DNA of 64,000 bases from Dyadobacter flavalbus (GTDB lineage: Bacteria > Bacteroidota > Bacteroidia > Cytophagales > Spirosomataceae). A program made the position numbers and the translations under genes. Shown in pieces: positions 35,643 to 45,127 of the stretch (the first letter of the stretch is position 1; the number at the start of each line of letters is the position of its first letter). Under the pieces are notes generated by a model. That model saw nothing but the letters and a program-made list of their open reading frames with translations. It did not search any database and was not told where the DNA came from. The stretch spans positions 62,001 through 126,000 of the forward strand of contig NZ_VBSN01000006.1 of the NCBI RefSeq assembly GCF_006149045.1, given 5' to 3'.

Positions 35643-35650
35643 TACCTTTG
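35643..35650 (+). promoter_or_regulatory. -7 element of the rpsA promoter
   Basis: TACCTTTG, followed by CAC, is a perfect -7 match 89 nt upstream of the rpsA ATG. The only nearby TTTG (35629-35632) is too close to be the -33 box, so the upstream element must be weak. Confidence 0.6.
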
Positions 35651-35739
35651 CACTCTGATTTTTTCAAAAAAAACTTTTTTAACTAATTTTCAGCTATTTA
35701 GCTCGGGAGCTGATGTATACAGAGCAATAATTCCTATTT

Positions 35740-37563
35740 ATGTCTAAGGAAATACAAAATCAACCAATTCCTGATTTCGATTGGGATAAAGCAGCAGACA
35801 AAGGTTTTGGTACAGGTTATTCAAATGCTGACCGTGACCGTCTGGAACAAATGTATGAAACTACGCTTTCTCCGGTTCAGGAAAAAGAAGTAGTAAAAGG
35901 TGTTGTAGTTGGTATTACGGATCGTGAAGTGATCCTTAACATTGGGTTCAAATCTGATGGCATTGTATCATCCAATGAATTCCGTGATTTGCCCGGAATG
36001 AAAATCGGTGATGAAGTAGAAGTTTACGTAGAAAACCAGGAAGACGCACAAGGTCAGCTTGTACTTTCACGCAAAAAAGCAAAAGTAATCACGGCATGGG
36101 ATAATATCCAGAAGTCATTTGACGAGGATGTGGTTATTGATGCGAACGTGAAAAGAAGAACCAAAGGTGGTCTTATTGTTGATATATTCGGCATCGAAGC
36201 TTTCTTGCCAGGTTCACAAATTGATGTGAAGCCAATCCGTGATTTCGATATTTTTGTCGGAAAGCGCATGGAGGTAAAAGTGGTTAAGATTAACTATGCA
36301 AATGATAACGTAGTTGTATCTCACAAAATACTGATTGAAAAAGATCTTGAAGCACAGCGTCAGCAAATCCTGAACAACCTTGAAAAAGGTCAGGTACTGG
36401 AAGGTGTGATCAAAAACATGACCAACTTTGGTGTGTTTATCGACCTTGGCGGTGTAGACGGTCTTTTGCACATTACGGACATTTCATGGGGACGTATCAA
36501 TCACCCGTCTGATCTGTTGTCACTGGATCAGAAACTGAACGTGGTTGTGCTGGACTTCGATGAAGAGAAAAAGCGTATCTCATTGGGCCTTAAACAACTT
36601 CAGTCACATCCTTGGGACTCTCTGGATGAAGATATTCAGGTTGGATCGAAAGTTACAGGACGCATTGTCAATGTTGCTGATTACGGCGCATTCCTTGAAA
36701 TCAAACCAGGCGTTGAAGGTTTGATCCACGTTTCTGAAATGTCATGGTCTCAGCACCTGCGCAATCCTCAGGAATTCATGAACGTAAACGACGAAATCAG
36801 TGCTGTTGTATTGACATTGGATCGTCAGGAGCGCAAAATGTCACTTGGAATCAAGCAGCTTACTGAAGATCCATGGACACAAGGTTCGCTTAAAGAAAAA
36901 TATGCAATTGGAACACGTCACAAAGGTGTTGTTCGTAACCTTACAAACTTCGGCTTGTTCATCGAGCTTGAAGAAGGTATAGACGGCCTTGTTCACGTTT
37001 CTGACCTTTCATGGACCAAAAAAATCAAGCATCCTTCTGACTTTGTAAAAGTGAATGATGAGCTTGAAGTTGTAGTTCTTGAGCTGGACGCAGAAAATCG
37101 TCGTCTTGCATTAGGCCACAAACAACTGGAAGAAAATCCATGGGATACTTTCGAAACCATTTTTGAAGTTGGATCTGTTCACAAGAGCACCATTGTAGCA
37201 AAAGGTGACAAATTTGCTACGCTTGAACTTCCTTACGGAATTGAAGGTGTTGCAGCAATCAAAAATCTGGCAAAAGAAGATGGAACATTTGCAGAGGTAG
37301 GTGAAAGCCTTGACTTTACTGTTCTTGAGTTCCTGAAAGATGAAAAGAAGATTGTTCTTACGCATTCTAAGGTAAAAGCTGCTCCTGCAGTAGAAGAGAA
37401 GAAAGAAGATAAATCTGCTAAACCGGCGGCAGCTCCTGCAAAAAGCCCTGCAACAACAGAAAGCTCAAGCAAGGAAGGTGAAAAATCAACTTTCGGTGAC
37501 CTTAGCGTACTGTCTGCTTTGAAAGAACAGATGGAAGAAAGCGAAAAGAAAGGAAAAAAATAG
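35740..37563 (+). CDS. rpsA: 30S ribosomal protein S1
   Basis: A 607-residue S1 with six S1/OB-fold repeats that help mRNA bind the 30S subunit. Repeats 3-5 are the most typical (GVIKNMTNFGVFIDLGGVDG, GRIVNVADYGAFLEIKPGVE, GVVRNLTNFGLFIELEEGID); repeats 1, 2 and 6 are more divergent. The N-terminus of about 45 residues and the C-terminal Lys/Ala/Glu-rich tail of about 60 residues are low-complexity. S1 is the main mRNA-binding factor in a lineage with weak Shine-Dalgarno sequences, which fits the poor ribosome-binding sites seen here. It is a single-gene unit. Confidence 0.95.
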   Translation: MSKEIQNQPIPDFDWDKAADKGFGTGYSNADRDRLEQMYETTLSPVQEKEVVKGVVVGITDREVILNIGFKSDGIVSSNEFRDLPGMKIGDEVEVYVENQEDAQGQLVLSRKKAKVITAWDNIQKSFDEDVVIDANVKRRTKGGLIVDIFGIEAFLPGSQIDVKPIRDFDIFVGKRMEVKVVKINYANDNVVVSHKILIEKDLEAQRQQILNNLEKGQVLEGVIKNMTNFGVFIDLGGVDGLLHITDISWGRINHPSDLLSLDQKLNVVVLDFDEEKKRISLGLKQLQSHPWDSLDEDIQVGSKVTGRIVNVADYGAFLEIKPGVEGLIHVSEMSWSQHLRNPQEFMNVNDEISAVVLTLDRQERKMSLGIKQLTEDPWTQGSLKEKYAIGTRHKGVVRNLTNFGLFIELEEGIDGLVHVSDLSWTKKIKHPSDFVKVNDELEVVVLELDAENRRLALGHKQLEENPWDTFETIFEVGSVHKSTIVAKGDKFATLELPYGIEGVAAIKNLAKEDGTFAEVGESLDFTVLEFLKDEKKIVLTHSKVKAAPAVEEKKEDKSAKPAAAPAKSPATTESSSKEGEKSTFGDLSVLSALKEQMEESEKKGKK

Positions 37564-37593
37564 TTATAAGTGCGGAGTAGAGAAAAATTTTAA

Positions 37594-37601
37594 TACTTTT
37601 G
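37594..37601 (+). promoter_or_regulatory. -7 element of the tRNA-Cys promoter
   Basis: TACTTTTG followed by CACC matches the -7 consensus 47 nt upstream of tRNA-Cys. The -33 region holds only TGCGG near 37571, a weak match. Confidence 0.5.
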
Positions 37602-37647
37602 CACCCGGATTAGCTGATATCACTGCTGGTAGCAGCTAATCCAAACT

Positions 37648-37718
37648 GGTTCCGTGGCCGAGTGGCTAGGCAGAGGTCTGCAAAACCTCGTACAGCGGTT
37701 CGAATCCGCTCGGAACCT
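37648..37718 (+). tRNA. tRNA-Cys (anticodon GCA)
   Basis: The acceptor stem GGTTCCG (37648-37654) pairs with CGGAACC (37711-37717). The anticodon stem GAGGT/ACCTC flanks a CTGCAAA loop with GCA at 37680-37682, and the T-loop TTCGAAT is canonical. The 3' CCA is not encoded. There is no long variable arm. Confidence 0.96.
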
Positions 37719-37765
37719 CAGAACGTAAGTATATTCCTGTACTTGCAACGTATATAAAACAAAAG

Positions 37766-37817
37766 AAAAATGCCATTTGGTAAAAACGGTCTATACGTTT
37801 TACAAATGGCATTTTTT
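37766..37817 (+). terminator. terminator after tRNA-Cys
   Basis: A stem of about 19 bp with a single bulged G joins the arms AAAAATGCCATTTGGTAAAA (37766-37785) and the complementary 37798-37817, and ends in a T-run. It lies 48 nt after the tRNA. Confidence 0.85.
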
Positions 37818-37930
37818 CTGTTAAAAGCTTGGCTATAAGGCCTTAAAATGGATAATGTTAATTTAACACAAAGCTCTTAAATTAGACAAATTATAAATAA
37901 GTTGGAGGGTCAAAATAGTGCCAAAATACT

Positions 37931-37961
37931 TTTGTGGATAAAAAATCGTGAGCTAGTTTTG
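37931..37961 (+). promoter_or_regulatory. promoter of the alternative complex III / oxidase operon
   Basis: TTTG (37931-37934), 19 nt, TAGTTTTG (37954-37961) is an ideal Bacteroidota promoter, with a predicted start near 37968 and a leader of about 22 nt. A second match lies just upstream: TTG at 37902-37904 and TACTTTTG at 37927-37934. The -7 box of that promoter therefore overlaps the -33 box of this one, so two overlapping promoters may serve the operon. Confidence 0.78.
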
Positions 37962-37989
37962 TCTGTTGAAGAATAATGAATAGTTGATT

Positions 37990-39297
37990 ATGTATATACC
38001 ATTTCGAAAGGACGCTGAGTCTTGTTCCTTCTCAAATTACTCAAAAACTTTTGTAGCTATAGTAATAGCTATGTTATTAAGTTTGCCTGTCTTGGTGCAT
38101 GCACAAGATAGTACTGCAGCAGCCGGAGCAGCTCCAGCAGGAGGAGCAGGCGGTGGCGATGCTGCAAAAGGTGAAGCTTTATTTAAAAATAACTGTGCGC
38201 AATGTCATGCTGTAACGGAGGAGCGGGTTGTCGGACCTGGTCTGAAGGGAGCAAGTGCGCGTCATGATTTTGCCTGGTTGTCAAAATGGGTACGCAACTC
38301 TCAGGCTGTAATTGCAGCAGGAGATCCTTATGCGGTAAAAATCTATAATGAATATGCCAAGGCGCAAATGACAAGTTTTCCTAATTTATCGGATGATGAT
38401 ATAAAGGGAATATTTGCTTATATTGATAAAGCAGGAACTGCGGCGCCTGCTGCGGCTGCTGCACCAGCTGCCGGAGGTGCAACTTCCGGTGGTTCTGCCT
38501 CTGCTCAAGGTGGCGGGCCCTCTGATTTGTTTGTGCTTGTACTTGCAGCTCTCGTAGTTGTTATGCTATTGGTTCTGGGTGTGCTGCTGGTGATTGTATC
38601 CTTGCTTTCAAAAGCGGTTGGTACTGAAACAGAAAATGTTAACAAGGGTGATTTTATGGCAAGGCTAGGCAATTCCCTTAAAGGAATAGCTGGTGATCCT
38701 GCTATAAGATCTGCAACCATCTGGATTTTTGTACTGCTGGTGCTTAAAGCGACAATAGACGGCGCTTATAATGTTGGCGTTCAGCAGGGTTATGCCCCGA
38801 AGCAACCGATTGCATTTTCACACAAGTTACATGCAGGTGAATATAAAATTGATTGTAATTACTGCCATACAGGTGTGAACAGAGGGAAATCTGCACATAT
38901 TCCTTCCGCCAACATTTGTATGAACTGCCATGGAGTTATCAAGAAAGAATCTCCGGAAATTCAGAAAATCTATACATCTATTGAAAATAACCAGCCAATC
39001 GAATGGGTAAGGGTACACAACCTTCCGGATCTGGCTTATTTCAATCATGCTCAACATGTTAATGTTGGTGGTCTGGAATGCCAGAACTGCCACGGAGATG
39101 TTGAAAAGATGGAAGTTATACAACAACGTTCTTCACTGACAATGGGCTGGTGTATTGATTGCCACCGTAAAACTGAAGTAAATACAAAAGATAACAAGTA
39201 TTACGATAAATTGGTACAGTTGCACTCAGGAGAAAGCAAGGAAGCACTTAAAGTGGCAGATATAGGTGGGTTGGAGTGTTCTAAATGCCATTATTAA
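37990..39297 (+). CDS. actA: alternative complex III subunit A, six-heme cytochrome c
   Basis: A 435-residue membrane-anchored cytochrome that passes electrons from the quinol site of alternative complex III towards cytochrome oxidase. There are six CxxCH heme motifs: CAQCH at 69-73, then CNYCH (289-293), CMNCH (310-314), CQNCH (364-368), CIDCH (388-392) and CSKCH (430-434). The first heme is in a separate N-terminal mono-heme domain after the signal peptide, joined through an Ala/Gly-rich linker to a membrane helix (about 178-205); a second hydrophobic segment (about 241-253) follows before the five-heme part. A typical ActA has five hemes. It is the first gene of the operon. Confidence 0.93.
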   Translation: MYIPFRKDAESCSFSNYSKTFVAIVIAMLLSLPVLVHAQDSTAAAGAAPAGGAGGGDAAKGEALFKNNCAQCHAVTEERVVGPGLKGASARHDFAWLSKWVRNSQAVIAAGDPYAVKIYNEYAKAQMTSFPNLSDDDIKGIFAYIDKAGTAAPAAAAAPAAGGATSGGSASAQGGGPSDLFVLVLAALVVVMLLVLGVLLVIVSLLSKAVGTETENVNKGDFMARLGNSLKGIAGDPAIRSATIWIFVLLVLKATIDGAYNVGVQQGYAPKQPIAFSHKLHAGEYKIDCNYCHTGVNRGKSAHIPSANICMNCHGVIKKESPEIQKIYTSIENNQPIEWVRVHNLPDLAYFNHAQHVNVGGLECQNCHGDVEKMEVIQQRSSLTMGWCIDCHRKTEVNTKDNKYYDKLVQLHSGESKEALKVADIGGLECSKCHY

Positions 39298-39345
39298 TTA
39301 AAAAATATTAATACCCGAATACAACTCATTGTATTGAAAAGTTTT

Positions 39346-42300
39346 ATGGAAAATACTAATAAAAGATACTGGAGAGGACTTGAGGAGTTGCGCAATGATG
39401 AATCGTTTGTTAAAAACGCAAGTTCGGAATTCGGAGACGCTCCTGCTCAAAGCCAGTATAAAAATTTGCTTGACGGATCCGGGACCCACAGACGTGATTT
39501 TCTTAAAGTACTTGGATTTGGAATGGCGGCAGTATCATTGGCTGCATGCGAAACACCGGTAAAAAAAGCAATTCCTTACGTTAATAAACCTGAAGGAGAA
39601 TTTCCAACAATAGCAAACTGGTATGCATCCACTTATTTAGAAGGTGGTGATTATGCCAGCATTTTAGTTAAGACACGTGAAGGCAGACCAATCAAGATTG
39701 AAGGAAATGCTTTGTCAAAAATCTCTACCGGAACCAGCGCCAGGGTTCAGGCATCGCTTTTAGGTTTGTATGACAACGAAAAATTAAAAGGCCCCAAAAA
39801 AGGCGGTGACATAAAAGTTAGCTGGGATACAGTTGATAAAGAAATTCAGGAACAACTTGGTCAGATTGCAGCAAGTGGCGGAGCGATTCGCATTGTTTCA
39901 CCAACTGTTGTAAGTCCTTCAACCAAAGCTGTCATTGCAGATTTTACAGCAAAATATCCAACAACGCGTCATATTATGTATGATGCAAATTCTTCTTACG
40001 GGATTGTAAGAGGAAATGAGCTTTCATTTGGTAAGGCAGTATTTCCATCTTATGATTTTAGCAAGGCAAAAGTAATTGTTGGCATTGATGCCGATTTCCT
40101 TGGTTCATGGGTAATGGCTGACGGATTTGCCAGCAAATATGCAGAAACAAGAAGACTTAGTAGTGCAAAGGACGGCAAAAAGGATATGTCAAGGCATTAT
40201 CAGTTTGAGACAACATTGTCTTTAACTGGTTCAAATGCAGATTATCGTTCGGGAGTTAAGCCATCACAAATTGGCTCAGTAGTAACTTCTTTATACAATA
40301 AAGTTGCTGCTAAATTAGGTGGAAAAAGCATTTCTGGAACGGCACTTCAAATTGCAAATCTGGATAAAGCTGCGACAGATCTGATAGCAGCCAAAGGTCA
40401 GGCACTTGTAGTTTGCGGAGTCAATGATCCATCTGTTCAAGTTGTTGTAAATGCATTGAATGCACTGCTTGGCAGCTATGGTTCAACAATCAATCTGGAT
40501 ACTCCATTGAATCTACGTCAAGGTAACGATGTTCAGATGAACGAATTTATTGACGAAGTCAAAGGAGGAAAAGTGGCTGCTGTGATCATATACGGAGCTA
40601 ATCCGGTTTATGATCATCCACGTGGTGCTGAGTTGGCCAGCTCACTTCCAAAAGTTAAACTGGGAATTTCATTTAATGACCGTGCAGACGAAACTGCGTC
40701 TTTGGTCCAATATATCTGTCCGGCACCGCATTACCTGGAAAGCTGGAATGATGCAGAGCCAATGACTGGAATGTACAGTTTAGGTCAGCCAACAATCAGC
40801 TTGATTTTCAGTACTCGTCAGGCACAAGCAAGCTTACTTAAGTGGGCCGGTTTGCCTAATGATTATCATGAGTACATAAAATCATACTGGAGAAAAAATA
40901 TATTTACACAAGGCGGAACCGGTAATTTTGAAGATTTCTGGGTTCAGTCCTTGCATGATGGAGTTTATCAGGCTCAGCAAACGGTAGCTTCTTCCGGAGC
41001 TTCATTTGCTGGAAACATTGACGAAGCTGCTGCTGCAATTGCAAGAAATGCCAAACCTTCTACAGGGATTGAACTGGCACTATATGAAAATGTAGCTATT
41101 GGAACAGGTGCCTGCGCAAACAACCCTTGGTTACAGGAATTACCTGATCCTGTCACCAAAGCAACTTGGGACAATCATGCTTGTATTTCCCAAAAGACTG
41201 CTACTGATTTAGGTTTAGTTCAAGGTGATGTAGTGAAGGTTGATGTTAAAGGTAAATCTGTTGAAGTTCCAGTTATTATTCAGCCTGGACAACCAAGTGG
41301 AACTGTTGCTATTTCAATAGGTTATGGCCGTGAGAAATCGGGTAAGTCGGGAGACGGAGTAGGTAAGAATGTTTATCCTTTAGCTGCTATTTCCGGAGGA
41401 TTCGTTTCACTTTATCCTGGTGAAGCAACAGTAACCAAAACAGGTAATTTCCGTGAAGTTGCACAGACCCAGACGCATGATACGGTTATGGGGCGTAAAT
41501 CAGTTCTTCAGGAAACCGTATTAGGTCAATTCCAGAAAGACCCGCTTGCAGGCCGGTTCATACCAAAAGTAGAAACTGCAGAAGGTCCTGTTAACGCCAC
41601 AGATCTTACATTGTGGAATGGACATAAATACAAAAATCACTCTTGGGGAATGATCATTGATCTAAATTCCTGTGTGGGATGCGGATCATGTGTAGTAAGT
41701 TGTATATCAGAAAACAATATTCCGGTTGTTGGCCGTCAGGAAATTATCAATAGTCGTGAAATGCACTGGATACGCATTGACCGTTATTATAGTACGGATG
41801 CCGAAATTGGTGATTACAAAGCAATGGAAGTGGCTTCGGACAATCCGGAAGTAACTTTTCAACCAATGCTCTGTCAGCATTGCAACAATGCGCCTTGTGA
41901 AACTGTTTGCCCGGTATTGGCAACAACACACAGTTCAGAAGGGTTGAACCAAATGACTTACAACCGTTGTGTGGGAACCCGTTATTGTGCAAATAACTGT
42001 CCGTATAAAGTTCGTCGCTTTAACTGGTTCAAGTATTTTGATAACGATAACTTTGATTACAACTTCAATAACGATTTAGGCAAGATGGCCATAAACCCTG
42101 ACGTAACTGTACGTTCAAGGGGGGTTATTGAAAAATGTTCTATGTGTGTACAGCGTATTCAGGAAGGCAAACTTACCGCTAGAAAAGAAAGAAGACGTGT
42201 TGCAGATGGAGAAATTGTTACCGCCTGTGCACAGTCATGCCCTACAAATGCAATTACATTTGGAGATATGAATGACCCGGAAAGTAACATTTCTAAAATG

Positions 42301-42423
42301 CTGGAAGTAGAGAGAGAAGGACGTGCGTTCCACATGTTGGAAGAGATCAATACTCGTCCGCAGGTTTCATATCTTACAAAGGTCAGAAACAAGGATGTTG
42401 CCAGCAACAAGCAGCCGGCATAA
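39346..42423 (+). CDS. actB: alternative complex III subunit B, iron-sulphur/molybdopterin-like
   Basis: A 1025-residue periplasmic subunit. The N-terminus has the short motif YWRGLEELR followed by an unusual Tat-like signal with RRDFLK (49-54) ending in a lipobox-like LAAC (Cys68). The large middle part resembles molybdopterin oxidoreductases but, as in other ActB proteins, is thought not to bind the cofactor. The C-terminal 270 residues carry four Fe-S binding clusters of cysteines: CVGCGSCVVSC, CQHCNNAPCETVC, CVGTRYCANNC and CSMC with CAQSC. It is the fused B1-B2 form. The ATG at 39346 is preferred to a TTG four codons upstream. Confidence 0.94.
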   Translation: MENTNKRYWRGLEELRNDESFVKNASSEFGDAPAQSQYKNLLDGSGTHRRDFLKVLGFGMAAVSLAACETPVKKAIPYVNKPEGEFPTIANWYASTYLEGGDYASILVKTREGRPIKIEGNALSKISTGTSARVQASLLGLYDNEKLKGPKKGGDIKVSWDTVDKEIQEQLGQIAASGGAIRIVSPTVVSPSTKAVIADFTAKYPTTRHIMYDANSSYGIVRGNELSFGKAVFPSYDFSKAKVIVGIDADFLGSWVMADGFASKYAETRRLSSAKDGKKDMSRHYQFETTLSLTGSNADYRSGVKPSQIGSVVTSLYNKVAAKLGGKSISGTALQIANLDKAATDLIAAKGQALVVCGVNDPSVQVVVNALNALLGSYGSTINLDTPLNLRQGNDVQMNEFIDEVKGGKVAAVIIYGANPVYDHPRGAELASSLPKVKLGISFNDRADETASLVQYICPAPHYLESWNDAEPMTGMYSLGQPTISLIFSTRQAQASLLKWAGLPNDYHEYIKSYWRKNIFTQGGTGNFEDFWVQSLHDGVYQAQQTVASSGASFAGNIDEAAAAIARNAKPSTGIELALYENVAIGTGACANNPWLQELPDPVTKATWDNHACISQKTATDLGLVQGDVVKVDVKGKSVEVPVIIQPGQPSGTVAISIGYGREKSGKSGDGVGKNVYPLAAISGGFVSLYPGEATVTKTGNFREVAQTQTHDTVMGRKSVLQETVLGQFQKDPLAGRFIPKVETAEGPVNATDLTLWNGHKYKNHSWGMIIDLNSCVGCGSCVVSCISENNIPVVGRQEIINSREMHWIRIDRYYSTDAEIGDYKAMEVASDNPEVTFQPMLCQHCNNAPCETVCPVLATTHSSEGLNQMTYNRCVGTRYCANNCPYKVRRFNWFKYFDNDNFDYNFNNDLGKMAINPDVTVRSRGVIEKCSMCVQRIQEGKLTARKERRRVADGEIVTACAQSCPTNAITFGDMNDPESNISKMLEVEREGRAFHMLEEINTRPQVSYLTKVRNKDVASNKQPA

Positions 42424-42474
42424 AGATTGTAGTATAAAGTTGTTGAAGATTAAATCATTATAAATTATAGTAGT

Positions 42475-43908
42475 ATGCATGTTACTTCGCCTGTAAGAGA
42501 ACCGCTAATTCAGGGTGGAAAAACGTACGCAGACGTGACGGAAGATATATGCCGCCATGTAGAGGGGTCTCCAACAAAGGAATGGAAAATTGCTTTTGGA
42601 ATCTCGCTCATAGTATTGGCATATGGATCTGTTTGTCTTGCATGGACCTGGTGGGAAGGACTTGGTGTGTGGGGTCTTAACAAAACTGTAGGTTGGGCCT
42701 GGGATATTACTAACTTTGTCTGGTGGGTAGGTATTGGTCATGCCGGTACACTTATATCAGCAATTTTGTTGTTATTCCGCCAGAAGTGGAGAACATCCAT
42801 TAACAGGGCAGCAGAAGCAATGACCATCTTTGCAGTTATTTGCGCAGCTTCCTTTATCCTTATGCACATGGGTCGTCCATGGCTTGCATACTGGGCACTT
42901 CCACTGCCAAATGCATTTGGTTCATTGTGGGTTAACTTCAACTCTCCATTGGTATGGGACGTTTTTGCAATCAGCACATATTTCTCTGTATCTCTTGTAT
43001 TCTGGTACATTGGCTTGATTCCTGATCTGGCTACAATTCGTGACCGTGCCACAAGTAAAGTTTCTCGTTTCATGTACGGAACTTTCGCAATGGGATGGGA
43101 TGGGTCAGCAAAAACATGGGCCCGTTATGAATACATAAGCTTAATTCTTGCAGGTTTATCTACTCCGCTTGTACTTTCGGTGCATACTATTGTAAGTATG
43201 GACTTTGCTACTTCGGTTATTCCAGGATGGCATACAACTATATTTCCTCCATACTTCGTAGCTGGTGCGATTTTCTCAGGCTTTGCTATGGTACAAAACC
43301 TGATGCTGATCACCAGAGTAGTTTATCGTCTGGAAGATTATATTACTCTGGAGCACATTGAAACAATGAACAAAGTAATTACGCTTACCGGATCTGTTGT
43401 AGGTGTAGCATATATTACAGAGTTTTTTATTGCATGGTACTCAGGAGTTGAATATGAATATTATGCTTTCTTTAACCGTATGACTGGTCCTTACTGGTGG
43501 GCATACTGGGCTATGATGACTTGTAATGTAATTTCTCCACAGCTTTTCTGGTCCAGAAAACTTCGACGCAGCATTACTTTTACTTTCTTTATTTCCGTAG
43601 TGGTAAACATCGGTATGTGGTTTGAGCGTTTTGTAATCATAGTAACATCCTTGCACAGAGATTACCTTCCATCAAGCTGGACTATGTTCTCTCCGACAAG
43701 ATACGATATTGGTGATTACATCTTTTCATTCGGTTTGTTCTTCACATTATTCTTATTGTTTTCGAAATATTTACCCGTTGTAAATATGGCTGAAGTTAAA
43801 GCTGTAATACGTTCAACATCTGCAAATTTGCCACAAAAAATTGCTGGTGTAGCCAAAGTAAGACAGCGAGGAACAGCTGAACCCGTTTACAATAAGGACA
43901 AAGAATAA
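42475..43908 (+). CDS. actC: alternative complex III subunit C, NrfD-like quinol-binding protein
   Basis: A 477-residue NrfD/PsrC family membrane protein with about ten helices, one of two related quinol-site subunits of alternative complex III (the other is ActF). Features include WAWDITNFVWWVGIGHAGTL, HMGRPWLAYWALP and SVHTIVSMDFATSVIPGWHTTIFPPYF, the conserved loop near the quinol site. It follows actB after a 51-bp gap. Confidence 0.95.
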   Translation: MHVTSPVREPLIQGGKTYADVTEDICRHVEGSPTKEWKIAFGISLIVLAYGSVCLAWTWWEGLGVWGLNKTVGWAWDITNFVWWVGIGHAGTLISAILLLFRQKWRTSINRAAEAMTIFAVICAASFILMHMGRPWLAYWALPLPNAFGSLWVNFNSPLVWDVFAISTYFSVSLVFWYIGLIPDLATIRDRATSKVSRFMYGTFAMGWDGSAKTWARYEYISLILAGLSTPLVLSVHTIVSMDFATSVIPGWHTTIFPPYFVAGAIFSGFAMVQNLMLITRVVYRLEDYITLEHIETMNKVITLTGSVVGVAYITEFFIAWYSGVEYEYYAFFNRMTGPYWWAYWAMMTCNVISPQLFWSRKLRRSITFTFFISVVVNIGMWFERFVIIVTSLHRDYLPSSWTMFSPTRYDIGDYIFSFGLFFTLFLLFSKYLPVVNMAEVKAVIRSTSANLPQKIAGVAKVRQRGTAEPVYNKDKE

Positions 43909-43942
43909 ACAGCAGAAGTAAGGTTTCTAATTATAGTATAAC

Positions 43943-44473
43943 ATGGCAGAATTATCTGGTAAATATTTGGTCGGAGTCTATGACGATGACGATACTGTAC
44001 TTCATGCAGTGCCAAGGCTCAGAAAAGCCGGAGTAAAAATTAAAGAAGTTTATTCTCCATTTCCGATACATGGACTGGATGAAGCATTGGGCCATCCAAG
44101 AACAAGAATTGGTATTGCAGCATTCATGTTTGGTGTTACCGGATGTTGTACCGCCTTAACAATGATGATCTGGATGATGGGTATTGACTGGCCAATGATT
44201 GTTGGTGGTAAAGATCCAATTTCAATACCGAACTATATTCCAATTACATTTGAGCTTACCGTGTTGTTTACTGCATTTGGTATGGTGATAACTTTCTTTA
44301 TTTCCAATGGATTAGGACCTGGAACTCATTTTCATCCAAGGTTCGACGTTCGTTCTACGGATAATAAATTTGTTATGGCGATTGATTTGGGAAGAAACTC
44401 TATGAGTATTGAAGATATATCAAGAGCACTGAAAGATAGTGGGGCTGAGGAAGTCAACATCAAGCAATTTTAA
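43943..44473 (+). CDS. actD: alternative complex III subunit D (DUF3341)
   Basis: A 176-residue protein with two membrane helices (about 54-75 and 98-120) and a short soluble N-terminus typical of DUF3341: GVYDDDDTVLHAVPRLRKAG and EVYSPFPIHGLDEALGHPRTR. It is a structural subunit of alternative complex III that packs against ActC and ActF. The C-terminal tail ends in DSGAEEVNIKQF. Confidence 0.94.
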   Translation: MAELSGKYLVGVYDDDDTVLHAVPRLRKAGVKIKEVYSPFPIHGLDEALGHPRTRIGIAAFMFGVTGCCTALTMMIWMMGIDWPMIVGGKDPISIPNYIPITFELTVLFTAFGMVITFFISNGLGPGTHFHPRFDVRSTDNKFVMAIDLGRNSMSIEDISRALKDSGAEEVNIKQF

Positions 44474-44486
44474 TAGAGTTTGAGAA

Positions 44487-45095
44487 ATGAAATTTAAAGA
44501 TTTATATAAGTATTTATTGTTAGGCGGAGTAATTATTATAGCGGCCACAAGCTGTAAAAGAGATCCGAATGATCCCGGAAAAGAATATGCTCCAAACATG
44601 TATCGGCCGGTTGGGTACGAACCTTACAAACAGGATGCAGCAAATCCGGTAAATCCTATGGGTTTGACCATGCGACTTCCAGTAGCCGGTACAGTATACA
44701 GAAGGAATTATCGTACATCATTTGGAGACGGTGATTCTGCTCGAAGAGATCTAATGGTTTATAATATTCCTGCAGACAGTATTTCTGTTTCTGAAAGAGT
44801 CCTGAAGAACCCGATTCCGTTAAATGATAATACACTGGCAGAAGGAAAAGTTTTGTATGAAAGATACTGCCAGCATTGCCATGGTGCAACCGGAGCAGGA
44901 GATGGAAAAGTTGGTGCTACATATAAAGGGGTACCAAATTATGCAAGTGATGCTTACAAGAATTTAAATGAAGGGCACATATTCCACGTAATTACACACG
45001 GAAGAAACCGGATGTGGCCGCACGGATCTCAAATAAACCCTGAAGAACGCTGGAAAATTGTACATTATGTACAAAAGTTACAGAAGGGAGCTTAA
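44487..45095 (+). CDS. actE: alternative complex III subunit E, mono-heme cytochrome c lipoprotein
   Basis: A 202-residue lipoprotein with a signal peptide ending in AATSC (lipidated Cys23) and one heme motif CQHCH at 128-132. The likely distal methionine is in GRNRMWPHGSQ near residue 173. It is the mono-heme subunit that may exchange electrons with ActA or the oxidase. It begins 13 bp after actD in the conserved act gene order. Confidence 0.93.
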   Translation: MKFKDLYKYLLLGGVIIIAATSCKRDPNDPGKEYAPNMYRPVGYEPYKQDAANPVNPMGLTMRLPVAGTVYRRNYRTSFGDGDSARRDLMVYNIPADSISVSERVLKNPIPLNDNTLAEGKVLYERYCQHCHGATGAGDGKVGATYKGVPNYASDAYKNLNEGHIFHVITHGRNRMWPHGSQINPEERWKIVHYVQKLQKGA

Positions 45096-45127
45096 ATACA
45101 ATTGATAACAGAGAAATTAATTAGATA

